The notes under the pieces were generated by a model that was given only the letters and a program-made list of their open reading frames with translations, was not told the origin of the DNA and searched no databases. A DNA stretch of 64,000 bases, from contig CM062385.1 of the NCBI GenBank assembly GCA_031310005.1, forward strand, positions 3,523,880 to 3,587,879, written 5' to 3'. The translations under genes were made by a program, and so were the position numbers. Origin of the DNA: Dactylellina haptotyla (taxonomy: Eukaryota > Ascomycota > Orbiliomycetes > Orbiliales > Orbiliaceae). Positions 47,514 through 61,700 of the stretch are shown here, piece after piece (within the stretch, counting starts at the first letter, position 1; every line of letters begins with the position of its first letter).

Positions 47514-48479
47514 AAAACCTTCTAACTATTACTTCTATAGTAAGAATCTTTACGCCTACACCAACTATACACAAAAATAAACTAATATTACTCTTATAAC
47601 ATATTAAAAAAAACTTCCAAAATCATACACCTGTAAAAATTACCTAAATTATAAATAATAATTTTACTACAAAAAAGACTTAAGACTCTATATTTAAAAT
47701 TATCAATAAAACACCTTAATTATAATAAGCATATTACCTAGTTTTTAGGAATGGAAAAAAATGGGAAATATTTTCTATTATATAAAACTTAATAATATTA
47801 AATAATATAATACTTTAAATTAAAAAAGCTTTGAATAATAATATATATTAAATTATCTAGCTTTAACTTTATTAAAAAAAAACCTAATAGAATTTTTAAT
47901 TAAATTAAAAAATAATATTTTTAAATATTTTATATTATTAATAGAAATTTTATATAAGTTTTTACAAATAACAGAATAAAAATTATATATATTTTAGAAA
48001 AATATATTAAAAAATATAATCTTTTTATATAATTTAAAAATATTATATATAATATTATTATTTTTAAAGGAAGTTTTTAAAAATAGTTAAATATAAAACT
48101 AATGTTACCCTCATTATTAATAAATATTTTAAAAATAGATTATTGATATCCTTAATTTTACTAATGATAATTTTATTTTAAATTATAATTAATTGGAAGA
48201 TTATAACTTAATTATAAATTTTAAGAATAAAATAATTAAATTTATTTACTACAATTGCTAATAAAATTTATAATAAATTTAATAAATAATTTATAAATAA
48301 TTTAAAAAAGTTTATTTATAACTTATGGAATACTTTTTGATAAAAATTTATTATTATTTTTATAATAAATTTAATATTTTTAAATGAATATAACTTAAAA
48401 CCAAAATATTATTAGAATTATTAAAATAATATTTAAAAATATATTATTTAAGAAAATCTTAAAATAAATATTTAAATAA

Positions 48480-49740
48480 ATTTAAATTTTTAAAAAATTA
48501 AAAATGAAAATATATTATTATTATTTAATAAATTTATTTATAAAATATTATTATAAGAAGGTACTATATTAAAATTTTTATTTATTTATATTTATATAAA
48601 AAGAATTTAAAATATTTAGGAATATATTAAAAAATTTATAAAAAGAGTATATCTATTTTTAAAATTTTTATAAAATATTTAATTTTTTTATTTAAAAAAA
48701 TGGAAAATTATAAATTTATATTAATTATTAAAGTTTTAATACTATTATAATTAAAGATTATAATAATTTACCCCAGATTGATAAATTTTAAATTAGTTAA
48801 TTAGAACTATTTACTTTACTAAATAATTATTTATTATAATTTATGGATTATCTTAAAAATGTTTAAAAATAGCATTTAAATACTGCTATAAATTATTTAA
48901 ATATTTAATTATATTTATAAAATTAATTAATATCCCAATATTTTTTAAATTTTTATAAATTATATATTAAAAATTATATTAATAAAATATATATTATTTA
49001 TTTTAATAATATATTAATTTATAATAAAAACTTTGAAGAATATTAATAATATATTATTATAATTTTTGAAGTATTAAATAAATATAATTTTAAAATTAAA
49101 TTAAAAAAATAGAATTTAAAATTATAAAATATAAATTTTTAAAACTATTATTATAATTAAAAAAATTAAAATAGATCTTAAGAAAATTGATATAATTTAA
49201 AAATGGTTTTAATTTTAAAATGTTAAAAATATTTAAACTTTTTAAAATTTTATAATTATTATTAATGATTTATTAAATAATATAATTATATATTAATTGT
49301 TTTTAAAATTAATAAAAATTGACATATATTTTAATATGATCTTTAATTAGATATATATTTTTAATATATTTAAAAATTATTCCTTTTAGCCCCTATTTTT
49401 AAATTATATAATTCTAACTTATTTATTAAAATTGAAATAAATATTTTTAATATTACATTAAAAATTTATCTATATTAATTATAATTAATTTAAAAATAAT
49501 ATCCCATTACTTATCTTTCTTATAAATTTAATACTACTAAATTACAATACTCTATCTATAATAAAGAAATGATGGTTATTATTTAAATTTGTAAAATATG
49601 GAGTATATTTTTAAATAAAAAATTTTTTATAATATATTTAGATTATAAAAACTTTATTTATTTTTATTTTTAAAAATTTTAACTAATAATAAATCTACTA
49701 ATAGGAATTTATTAATCAATATAATATAAAAAATTATACA
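48480..49740 (+). pseudogene. G2 reverse transcriptase/RNase H relic (copy C)
   Basis: Stop-ridden plus-strand frames show gypsy blocks in order: FxKK-x-GKL-like start near 48690, the FQNFIN-like block near 48950, an active-site segment near 49000 (two Asn replacing Asp), FLGYY-like near 49135, IDPEKI-like near 49170, and an RNase H PISYLS...YNKEMM stretch at 49500-49590. A more diverged sequence than G1's, so it is a second lineage. Confidence 0.7.
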
Positions 49741-52249
49741 TTATAAAAGAAATTTTAAAGTTAATATTATTAATTGATAATTTGAATTATTAATTGATAA
49801 TTTGATTTAATAATTAAAGTCCAATCTAATAAAAGAACTATCTTTAAAAAAGTAATATATAATTATTTTAATTAATAAAGTTTTTAATTTTATTTCTTAT
49901 ATTTTAAAAATTAATTTATAAAAATTTTAAATAAAATTATAATAAATATTTTATCATAAAAAAATATTATTAAAAGATTTTAATATTTTAAATTATTTTA
50001 TAATAAAAAAGGATTTATTTTTTTAAAATTTTTTTATATTTTTATTAAAAATTTTAACAATAATTTATTAAGTAATATTATGATATGTTAGTTTATAAAT
50101 ATTTAAAAATTAAATATATTTAAAAACTTTTAATTAAGTCTTATTTTTAATTTTAAATATAATAATATATTAAATAATATATTAAAATTTGTAATATATA
50201 TTATCAAAATAAATTTAATTAATATTTATTTTATAGAAAATTATAATTTTATAATATATTTTTAAAATTATTTTAAATAATTTTATATAATTTTATATAA
50301 AGAATACTTTTTTAAAACCTCTTATAAATATTATTTATAATAAAGTTTTAGTTATTATTTATAAATTTAATAAAATAATAATTTTAAAATTATAAAATTT
50401 TAAATAGTTTATAATTAAATTTAAATAAGTTTATAATAAATAAATTTTTAATTAATATAAATTATAATTTAAATATATTTATAATAGAGATATACTATTT
50501 ACTAATAAATTTTAAAATTTAGTTAAAAATTAGATTAATATTAAAATTAATATTATTAGTAAAGGATATATTTAAATAGATAAAATTATAGAATAAATTA
50601 TTTAAATTATTAAAATATAGTTAAAAGTTTTTTAATATGGTATAAAATAATTAGATTAAATTATTATTATATTTTAAATTTATTTATAATATATTTAAAT
50701 ATTTATTTATTAAATATATATTTTATAAAATATTTAAAAATAGAATTTTATTACAATATTATTTTTATAATATTTAAAGAAATTATTTTAAAAATAAAAA
50801 TATATAAAAATATAAAAATTAATAATTTATAAAAAAATTTTTAATTTATAATAAAATATATATTATATTATTATAATTAATGATATATAAAAATACCTCT
50901 TTTAAAAAAAAGAAATAAAATATATTTACTTACTAAATATATTAAATGGAAAGAATAATAAAATAAAAAATTAAATTATTAAAAATATGGATTTTTTATT
51001 ATTATTAAAAAATTTAATAATAATATTTTTGAATTTAAAATTTTAAAACCTATTTAAATTTACTGATTTTTTTATATTTTATTTTTAGAATTAGTTTCTC
51101 CAGATTTAAAAAAAAATCCAAAAAATAAAGAACTGGAATATAAAAACTATACAGAATATGAGTTTAAAAAAATCCTTAATAGACCCAATAAAAATAATAA
51201 ATATTTAATTAAATAGTTACTACTATATAATTTATAAGATAATAAATGGATTTTTGAATACAACCTACCTCCTGCTATTATTCAAATTTACTTTTAGTAG
51301 AAAAACATAATATAGTTTATAAAAAAAGGATGAGGATAATTAAAAAAATAAAATTAATATTAAAAACCTATAATTTTTTAATTTATACCCATAAATTCTT
51401 ATTATAATTATTTAAAATTTATCTTATTTAAATTTTTAAAATTAGTAGAATTGACCTAAAATTCTTTTTTGAAAGATGATTACTCCTAATTTACCAACTT
51501 TTTTTCCCACATCACTATATTAAAACACTAATCCAATACCTTAACCTCATAATAAAAATATGCAATTCTAACAGAAACTTTAACTACTTTAACTAATAAC
51601 TCTACCTAAAATTTTTTAAACTTAAAAAAATTATGTTTTTTATAATTAATGTTCTTATAAATTTATTTTATTATTTAATATTAATAATAGTTAGTAAGAA
51701 TTATTAGGAAGAATTTATTAAAATTGATAAAAATATAGGAACATCCTTGACAAATGTATTTTACATATTTGGAATTAAAATCCAAATACACCCAATAATT
51801 ATATTGATTTTTTTAATAGAATTTATATATAATATTTACTTTTTTTCCTCTATTTTTAATATCCTATACCCTAGCATAAACTTTTTTATAATAAGATTTC
51901 TTTTAATGTTCTACCAGTATTTATTATTTTTAGAAATATATTAATTACTTATATTTATAAAAATATTTTATAGTTTAAATTTTATTTTATTACCTTAATT
52001 TAATTATTATACTTTTATATACATATAATTATATAATTACTTACCCAAAAATAAATTTTATATTATAATATAAACTATTATTCTATACAAACCCAACTTT
52101 AATATAGAAATTAATAATATATAAAATCAAATTTTTATATAAAAATAATGATAATATATTATTATTCTATATTTAGTTACTATTATTTATATAGAATTTT
52201 AGATTTTATGAAAAATTATTTATATGGAAAGTTTATTTTAAAAAAATAA

Positions 52250-52748
52250 TATTACAAACTATAAATTTTAATAATATAAATATTTATATCTTATTTTATG
52301 TTATATTGTTTTAAATTCTATTATCGTATTTATATTTATAAATATATATTATTTTTAGTATGTTTAATTATAAAGTTTACCTACCTATTTTGTATTTTTA
52401 ATTATGGTATAATATATTATTTTAAAACTTTAGTATCTAGAATTTTAGAATATTAGAACCTTAGAATTAGAATTTTTAAAATTTAAAAAACTATAATTAT
52501 GTATATAAGATTATTGTTAAAATTAATGAAGTAATTATTTTTATCAATCAATTTAAATATAATTCAATATATTTAATTATTTTTATTTTATTATTATTAT
52601 ATATTCTAGGTGAGTTATCTTTAATATTTTATAATTCTATATATATTTTTTATTAAGAGATTTAAATATCTTAAATAGAAAGAGAGTTTTGTATATTTTA
52701 GTATTGTATATTTGTACTGTTACATTGGGTAGCGTACGAAGTGTAACA
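52250..52748 (+). repeat. G2 copy C right LTR, 499 bp
   Basis: Starts TATTACAAACTATAAA (all G and C of the ancestral start changed except one) and ends CGAAGTGTAACA, where the end is unmutated. Followed by the AAAAT target duplication. Confidence 0.85.
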
Positions 52749-53635
52749 AAAATTTATTATTAAAGAATATCATTTTAAATAAAAGAATCCCTTTTTTAAA
52801 AAAGCTATATACTTATAATTTATATAAAATTTTTTTAATAATTTTTAAAAAAAATATAAAATTTAAAATAAAATTTATTTATAATGGATTTTAAAAACCT
52901 TATATTATTATAAATTTAAAATTTATTTTTAGAAATATTATAAAGTTACATAAAATTAGATTATAAAATTTATATTTATATTAATTAGCCCTTTAATTAA
53001 AGAAAAATATAATAATTATATAAATAAATTATATTATTAATAAAAAAAAAAAATCTATGATTAATTATTTTTTAAATTAAATAATATATAAATATATTAA
53101 TAAAAAAAATGAATTTTTAAAAACTAAATATTAAAAAGATTAATAAAAATTATAAAAATAAATATTATATTTAAATATTAAAAAAATCAATATCTTAAAT
53201 AACTCGCTTTATCTGGTATTAGACTTATAGGATATAACTATCTAATATTTTATATTAATAATAATAAAAATTGGCTCTAATTTATTAATTAATGCATAAA
53301 ATTTTATAGAATGTATTAATGTTGATTATGTAGATATTTTAATATAAATTTTGTTAAATTTATATATTAAAATTATATAAACCAAATAATCACTTTTAAT
53401 TACAAATATGTAAAAAAATGGTAAAGGAGTTTTTACCAACTTTATTAATAAGTTATTTATTTTATAATGTTTTATTATTATAAAATTAAATTAATATAAG
53501 ACTATAAAATATATTGGTTATATATAAACAATTTTAATATTTTTAATATTATGCTCAATATTAATATTATAGGAATTAAAAAAAAAAAAAAGAAGTATTA
53601 ATTTTGTAAATTAAAATTCTCCAATTATTACTCTT
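52749..53635 (+). mobile_element. G2 copy B, second segment
   Basis: Continues the internal sequence interrupted at 37812: it aligns to 40303-41180 of copy C and, near its end, to the G1 empty site plus the bases that follow G1 at 47519. It is then cut at 53636 by the LTR of copy D. Confidence 0.72.
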
Positions 53636-54144
53636 TGTCACAGACCACGAGTCTTAACAATATAAATACCTGTACCTTGCTTTGTGCTATATTATTCTGA
53701 TTTTTACTACCACACTTTATATTTATAAATATATATTATTTTTAATATGTTTGATTACAAAGCCTACCTACCTATTTAATATTTTAAATTATAGTATAAT
53801 ATATTTTATAAATCATTATTTATTATAGATTATAGGTTATAAATTATAATCCACTATAATTTATAATTTATTATAAATATATTAAATTATTCTTATATAT
53901 AAGATTATCTTTAAAACTAATAAAATATTTTTATTTTTATTAATTAACTTAAATATAATTTAATATATTTAATTATTTTTATTTTATTATTATTATATAT
54001 TTTAAATAAGCTATTTTTAATATTTTATAATTTTATATATATTTTTTATTAAGAAATTTAAGTATTTTAAATAAAAAAAGAATTTTATATATTTTAATAT
54101 TATATATTTATATTGTTATATTAAATAATATATAAAATATAATA
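53636..54144 (+). repeat. G2 LTR, copy D (left)
   Basis: Same head as the other G2 LTRs, including AATACCTGTACCTTGCTTTG, with a locally different TA-rich middle. Confidence 0.75.
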
Positions 54145-57100
54145 TTTTAATTAATTATTTCTTAGCTAAAGAAAAGTATATATATAATAATATTTTTTAA
54201 TTTAAAAGATTTTATAATTTTAAAAATAAAATTATAAATAAAAAAATAATTATTTTTATTTATATAATATTTAAATAAATAAATTAAAAATTAAATTTTA
54301 TAAAATTAATTAAATATTTTTATATTTATAAAATAGAAAAAAATATTATTTTTATTTTTATTAATTTTAAAATTAATTTATTTAGTAAAAATAAAGTTTC
54401 AATTATTAATAATAAAATCTATTTTAATATTATTATATAAATATAAAAAAGAATTATATATATTTAGTAAAATTATTAATAGTCTAATTAAAATTATTAT
54501 CCTAAATAATAATAAATATTTATAAAATTTAAAAATAACTATAGAAATTTTAAAAAATTTAAAAATAATTATTATAATTTAAATAATTATTAAAATTTAT
54601 AAAAATATATAAGGTATATTTAATATAATTAAAGGAAAATTATATTAATTACTTTAGGATTTAATTAAAATTAAATAAAATTTATTTTTATTTTATATTA
54701 AATAAGAATAAATTTTATTATAAATTAATTTCTAATTTTGAAATTTAAAAATTTTAATAAAAATTTTAATAATAATAATGGAGGATATTCTAATAATTTT
54801 AATAATTTTTAATAGATTTTGTTAATTTATTTTAATTTTTTATTTGTTATAAAAATAAAAAGATTTTAATAAATTTAATAACTTATTATATAAATTTGAT
54901 TAATTTATCTAATAAACCACTATTATTTTTTATTTTTAATATTAATAATTTAAAAATGATAAGGATAAAATTTATTTTTTTATATTTTTATTAAAATTAT
55001 TTTTATATTTATAATTTCTACCTTATATAATATAAAAAAATAAAAAAATAAAAATGAAAAATTAATAATAATTATATTATTTAAATTCTTATTAATTATT
55101 TATATTTTATCAAAGAATTCAAATAATTTTATAAATATTAAAATAAAATTAAAGAAATTTTTATATTATTTAAAATTTATAATAAATTAAATTTATTAAA
55201 GAATATTTTTAAATTATTAATATTTATACTCTATAATTGGATATATAATAAAATAATTAATTTATTATATTAAAAAGAATTAAAATTAATATAAAAATAG
55301 GAAATTATTAAAATAATTATATATAATTTAAAGATTTAATACTATATAATTAAAAATTTAATTATAAGATTTGATAATAATTATTTTTAAAAATATAAAA
55401 TAAATATTTTTAAAATTATAATAATTATAATTGATTTTAACCCCAAAGGAATTATCTAAACTAATAAAATAATTAATTTAAACCTTATAATAATAATTAA
55501 GAAATTAACTACCCTATAATTTAAAAATTATTTTTTATAAATTAAAATTAATTATTTTTAATTAAAATAATTTTTTATATGCCCTTTAAAATAATTATTA
55601 AAAATTAAATAATTAATAATAAAATAAAAATAATTAAATTTTGAAAAATATTTTTAAATTATTTTTCATAAAATTAAAAAATTTAAAATTAGAATTAATG
55701 ATTAGGAAATTGTTTATTAAAATTTAATAAATTAATATATTACTAATATAATAAGGAAAAATATATTAAATAAAATTGTTTAGTTAATTAATATTTAAAG
55801 AATATTAGAATAGTTAATTAAAAAATATTATAAAAATAATATAATTATGAGGAAAATTAAGAAAGCTATAATAAGTATATTAAAAAATATAAAAATAATT
55901 ATTAATAATTTAAAAAAAAATTTTAAAAAAAATGATAATTTAATATTATGTTTTATTAAATTAATAAAAAAGATTTTTTTAACACCAATTTCACCATCTC
56001 TTAAATCCTAATTATTTTAAAAAGAATTTAAATTTTTATTTTATTTATTATTTTATTTAAAATATATATTTTTTAAAAATCAAAAACTAAAAATATTTAA
56101 TAAAAAGATAATATTAAACTTATTATAAAAAAATATTATTTTAAATAAAAGAATCCTTTTTTAAAAAAAATTATATATTTACAATTTATATAAGATCCCT
56201 TTAATAATTTTTAAAAAGAATATAAGATTTAAAATAAAATTTATTTATAATAAATTTTAAAACTATATATTAATATAAATTTAAAATTTATTTATAAAAA
56301 AATTATAAAACTATCTAATATTTTTTTATTAATTTATTAAATAAAAATTAATTTAAGAAGGATTTATTAATTTTTAATAATTAATAATATTACCCATTCG
56401 TTGAAAATTAAATATTTAATTAAATAAATTTTTAAAGATTAAATATTAAAATTAATAAAAATTATAAAAATATTATATTTAAATATTAAAAATTAATGTT
56501 TTAAATAATTTACCTTATTTGGTATTGGACCTATAGGATATAATTATTTAATATTTTATATTGATAATAATAAAAGTTGGTCTTAATTTATTAATCAATA
56601 TATAGAATTATATAAAATATATTAATATTAATTATATAAATATTTTAATATAGATTTAGTTAAATTTATATATTAAAATTATATAAACTAAATAATCACT
56701 TTTAATTATAAATATATAGAAAAATAATGAAAAGTTTTTATAAATTTTATCAATAAATTATATATTTTATAATATTTTATCATTATAGAATTAAACTAAT
56801 ATAAGATTATAAAATATATTAATTTTATATAAAAATTATAGTACTACCAAAATAATATTAGGAATTAATATTATAAATAGAAAAAAAGGAAAAAATATTA
56901 ATTTTATAAGTTAAAATTTTTAATTATTATTTTTATAATAAGAATTTATATGTTTATATTAATTATATATAGGAATAGATTAATATTATTTTTATAATAT
57001 ATTAGAAAAATTTTTAAAATTATATATTTATAAAAATTATTTAAATTATAAATAATAATTTTATTATAAAAAATTTAAAATTTTATATTTAAAATTATTA

Positions 57101-58227
57101 ATAAAATATTTTAATTATAATAAGTATACTACTTAGTTTTAAAAATGGGAAGAGGTAAAAATATTATTGATAATATAAAATTTAATAATATTAAATAATA
57201 TAATATTTTAAATTAAAAAACTTTAAATAATGATATATGTTAAACTATTTAGTTTTAATTTTATTAAGAAAGGATTTGATAAAATTTTTAATTAAATTAA
57301 AAATAATATTTTTAAATATTTTATATTATTAATAGAAATATTATTTAAATTTTTGCAGATAGTGAAACTAAAATTATATATATTTTAAAAATATATTAAA
57401 AATACAATCTTTTAATATGATTTAAAAATATTATTTATAATATTATTATTTTTAGAGGAAGCTTTTTAAAAATAGTTAAATATAAAATTAACATCACCCT
57501 TATTATTAATAAATATTTTAAAAATATATTATTAATATTTTTAATTTTATTAATAATAATTTTATTTTAAAATATAATTAGTTAGAAAACCATGATCTAA
57601 TTATAAATTTTAAAAATAAGATAATTAAATTTATTTATTGTAATTATTAATAAAATTTATAATAAATCCAATAAATTATTTATAAATAATTAAAAAAGTT
57701 TATTTATAATTTATAAAATATTTTTTGATAAAAATTTATTATTATTTTTATAATAAATTTAATATTTTTAAACGAATATGGTTTAAAGTTAAAAATATTA
57801 TTAAAATTATTAAAGAAATTATTAAAGATATTTTATTTTTAAAATTTTAAAATAAATTTTTAAATAAAATTTTTAAAAAATTAAAAATAAAAATGTATTA
57901 TTATTATTTAATAAATTTATTTATAAAATATTATTATAAAAAAGTATTATTTTTAAATTCCTACTTATTTATATTTGTATAAAAAAAGAATTTAAAATAT
58001 TTAAAAAATATATTAAAAAAAATTTATAAAAAAATATATTTATTTTTTAAAATTTTCAACAAAACATCCAATCCTTTTCATTTTTAAAAAAAATAAAAAA
58101 TTATAAATCTATATTGATTACTAAAACTTTAATATTATTATAATTAAAGATTATAATAATCTACCTTGAATTAACAAATTTCTAAATCATTTAATTAAAG
58201 TTACTTATTTTATTAAATTTAATATTA
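53636..58227 (+). mobile_element. G2 copy D, left part, cut by inverted G1
   Basis: Begins with an LTR at 53636-54144 (TGTCACAGACCACGAGTC) and runs through the leader, gag-like region (about 56170-56935), the uninterrupted G1 empty site, the finger-like relic (about 57000-57100) and into the reverse-transcriptase region before the inverted G1 LTR at 58228. Its right half is absent. Confidence 0.75.
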
Positions 58228-58704
58228 TGTAAGAATTGGTATAATAGGCATAAGGTAATAAGGTGATAGATAAGATACCACTTGGTTTTATTAAGTTCTA
58301 TGTATATATATTTCAAATTAATATTTAAATTGTTGTTTGATTTTTTAAATTATATAATATCAAAAATACAAATATAAATATTTATAAATAAAAGCGAATA
58401 ATAAATAATTTTGGATAAGAAAATAATAAATGATTTTAAATAAAAAAAATAATAAATAATTCTAAATAAAGAAGATAATAAATAATTCTAAATAAAGAAG
58501 ATAATAAATAATTTTAAATAATATAATTATTTTTTTTGGTTTAAAAATAATTTTTTGTTTTAAATATTTCTGTCCTTATATTATTTTTATGTTTTTTTAT
58601 TGATTTAAAAAAGAACATTAATATTTTTTATTATTATTTTTATAACTTTTTTTATTTATATTATTTTTTAATATAATTCGTTATATTATTTAAGCTTTGT
58701 TATA
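58228..58704 (-). repeat. G1 LTR of the inverted copy, 477 bp
   Basis: Reads TGTAAGAATTGGTATAATAG to GCTTTGTTATA on the plus strand, the reverse complement of the LTR at 47037-47513, with identical length. Five AT-rich 26-bp units at about 58395-58520. Confidence 0.85.
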
Positions 58705-61700
58705 AGATCCCTTTTTTTAACATCAACATTCTATTAATATTCTAATCTGATATTTAAGATTATTTTAAACCCTTTTTATTGTTAATATTTTTTATTAATT
58801 TTTAGAGGTATAAATCCTTTATAATTATTTTTTTATAATATCTTTAAGATTGGTTTCAATTTTAATTTTTTTAATAATTTTAAATTTTTTAGATTTTTTA
58901 ATTTGTTTTTGGAGTTGTATTAAATTAGCAATGTTTTTGTTTTTTTTTGTTTTTAATATTTTTAATACTCATAAAAATTTTTTTACTATATAATTATTAA
59001 TTTGTTATTAATTTCCTAAAGTTTTTTATTCTTCAAAACTATCTTAAGTTCTTAGATTTTTTATTAAAGTTTAGCATATTTAAAATTTTATTAAATACTA
59101 TTTTAAATTTTTGAAAGGTTTTTTCTGAAATTTGGGTTAATAATAAAAATTAATAGTACGGAGGTGTTAGTTTTATAAAAAAATGAAAATTTTGTTGTTT
59201 TTGGGTAAAATATTATCTATTATAATTTACAAATATTAATTGGTTTGTTTATTAAACCATTTGAAAATTATACATCAAATAAGGTAAATAATTCAATATT
59301 GTTGGGTAGGTCTATATACTAGATAAATAGGTTATTTAAGATTACATTTATAAACCTAATTAATTAATTTATTGTTAATATCTTAAATTAAAATTATTTT
59401 TTATTTGTTAAAGATTGGTTTATTAGGATATTTTTTATAAAAAATTTGAAAAAATTATTCTATATATTGAACATATTTAACAAATTCTTAGGTAGGTTTA
59501 TTATAATTTTTCCAACAAATATAATATTTTAATTAATTATTTTTTTATCAAAAATCAATAAATTTTATAATTTTATATAGTACATTACCATCTTAGTTAA
59601 TAATAATAAATAAAAGTTTTTTTTTTTTATTTTATTTTTTAAACCCATTATTTTTTATTTATTATAATAAACTAATATAGAATATTAAGTAGATTTTTAT
59701 AGAAAGGGAAAAATCTAATTTATATACTTTATTATTTATAAATTTAAAGATTTAAAATAGTTCTTTATTTTTATTAACTAATTTTAGGTTAAATCTAGTA
59801 ATTAAAATATTACACATATCCAACCATACTTTGTTTTCTTTTTTATAACTAGTTGTAAGCCATCTTTTTTTATTTACTTATTCCTACTATATTTATATAG
59901 CATAATTAATTTTTACTCTGATAAATTCTTATAATTCTATCATTTTAACTATAAAATTGAAAACTTTTTAATTTTGTATTAATATTTCTTTATTAATAAT
60001 TATTATTTTTAAATTCTATTCATAATTAACTATAAAAAATGATATTCCTGTAATATCTAATATCTTATTATTATAACAATATTTTATAAATGACAACCAT
60101 TTAACCTAATTATCCTACTAATAATTAATATAAATTTTAAAATATTATTCAATAATAAAATTAATTTATTTTATTTATCCATCTATTTATAAATAATATA
60201 CTATACTTAATTTATAATAAATTTTTAGTTTTTTATTAACTTTATTTTAAAATTTATTTAAAAAATTAGTATTTTAGTTGGATATAACTTCTTTTAATAA
60301 CCCATATAATTTCCAAACATCTTATAAAAATATTTTAACTAATCCTTTAACATCTAATTTTTTATTAGTAAATAATAAATAGATTATTTTTAAAAATCTA
60401 CATATGATTATTAAAATAACATTATATTTATCTATTTTTAGTAATCCTATAATAAAATTAAAAAATATATTATTCTAATTTTTTTCTAAGATTTATAAAA
60501 AATATAGTAGTTTTTATAATATGTTTTATAATAATTTTATTCTATAACATATATAACAATTGTTGATATATTTATTAATATCCTTCCGGATTTTTTTCCA
60601 AATATATTTTTTTTATATAAGTTCCAAAATTTTTATTTATTTTAAATATTTGATAATTAGATAATTGTAATATTATGAAAATATTTTAACCCTAATTTTA
60701 TCATTTTATAGAATTTTTTTTTTTAAATTATAATATAATTATTTATTAATTTCTTTATACTTAAATATTTTTATTTTCAAATATTGTTTTTTATTATTTT
60801 TTAAAACAATCAAAATGCTTTATATATATTTATTTTTTTTATAGGCTTATTTTCATTCATTCTATATTATCAAATTACCTATTTATTAAATTTTTTTTAA
60901 TAAAATAAGTATTTTAATTTTATTTTTTAGTTTTTTAAAGGTTTCTCAACCTTCTTATTAATACATCAACTTTAATATTAATTTTTTTAAAATAAAAATG
61001 ATTTTATAATTAAATTTAAACATATATTCCATCTATCTTATTTATTGTAATTTTAATTTTTATTTTATTATAAAATATTTAAAGTTTTTATAATCTATTA
61101 ATATATATATTTAAATAAACACACTTATTAAATATTGTTTTTAATTTTAGAGTATTTATATAACTACTAAAAGTTTTTTATTATAAATGTTATAATTATA
61201 TTTTATTAATATTATTTTTTTTAATTTATATGCTATTAAGTATTATAACCCATTTTTATATTTCTAAAATAGTATTGTTATGTAAATATAATTAAATATA
61301 TTAATTTTTATTTTAGTTTCTAATTTAGGATCCCAATATTTAAATATTGGTTTTAATGTGAATGCTTTTTAAAATATTTTAAATACTTTTTTTTTATATA
61401 ATCCTTAATGAAATATATGATCTTTTTATATCAGATTATATAATGGTTTTATTATCCATATATAGTTTTTAATGAACCTTTTATAGAAATTGGTAAATTT
61501 TAGGAATGATTGTACTTCTTTAATTACGCTTAATTTTTTTTTTAGTTTTTCCTAATCTAATATATTTTATATTTTAGTTAGATCTATTTTAATATTGTTA
61601 TTCCTAATAATGTATTTTAAGAATTTAGTTTTTTTTATGAAGAATTTGTATTTAGATAGCTTAATATATAAATTAGTTTTTTGTAGAACTTTTAAGATCT

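Larger units (their letters stand above)
37813..52748 (+). mobile_element. G2 copy C, complete Ty3/gypsy-type element, with G1 nested inside
   Basis: Two LTRs of exactly 499 bp (37813-38311 and 52250-52748) bound the element, and AAAAT is duplicated on both sides (37808-37812 and 52749-52753). Without the nested G1 and its target duplication the element is about 8.6 kb. The internal order is: about 2 kb of leader-like sequence with no readable frame (38312 to about 40300), a gag-like part, a Cys/His-finger-like relic near 47620-47720, then reverse transcriptase and RNase H relics at about 48480-49740 on the plus strand. The order places it in Ty3/gypsy. All frames are full of stops of the kind made by C to T (Gln to stop), so it cannot encode its own enzymes. 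Confidence 0.82.

Noticed and set aside
51747-51944. 65-codon hydrophobic frame in the AT-rich block
   Set aside because: Phe/Ile/Tyr-only composition from AT-rich RIP sequence within G2-C; chance frame.
32465-58227. Telomere-targeted 5'-truncated non-LTR elements as explanation for the recurring TGTCACAG heads with variable right ends
   Set aside because: Copy C has matching 499-bp LTRs, a 5-bp target duplication and gypsy-type pol relics, and B resumes after C; nested LTR insertions explain all right ends.
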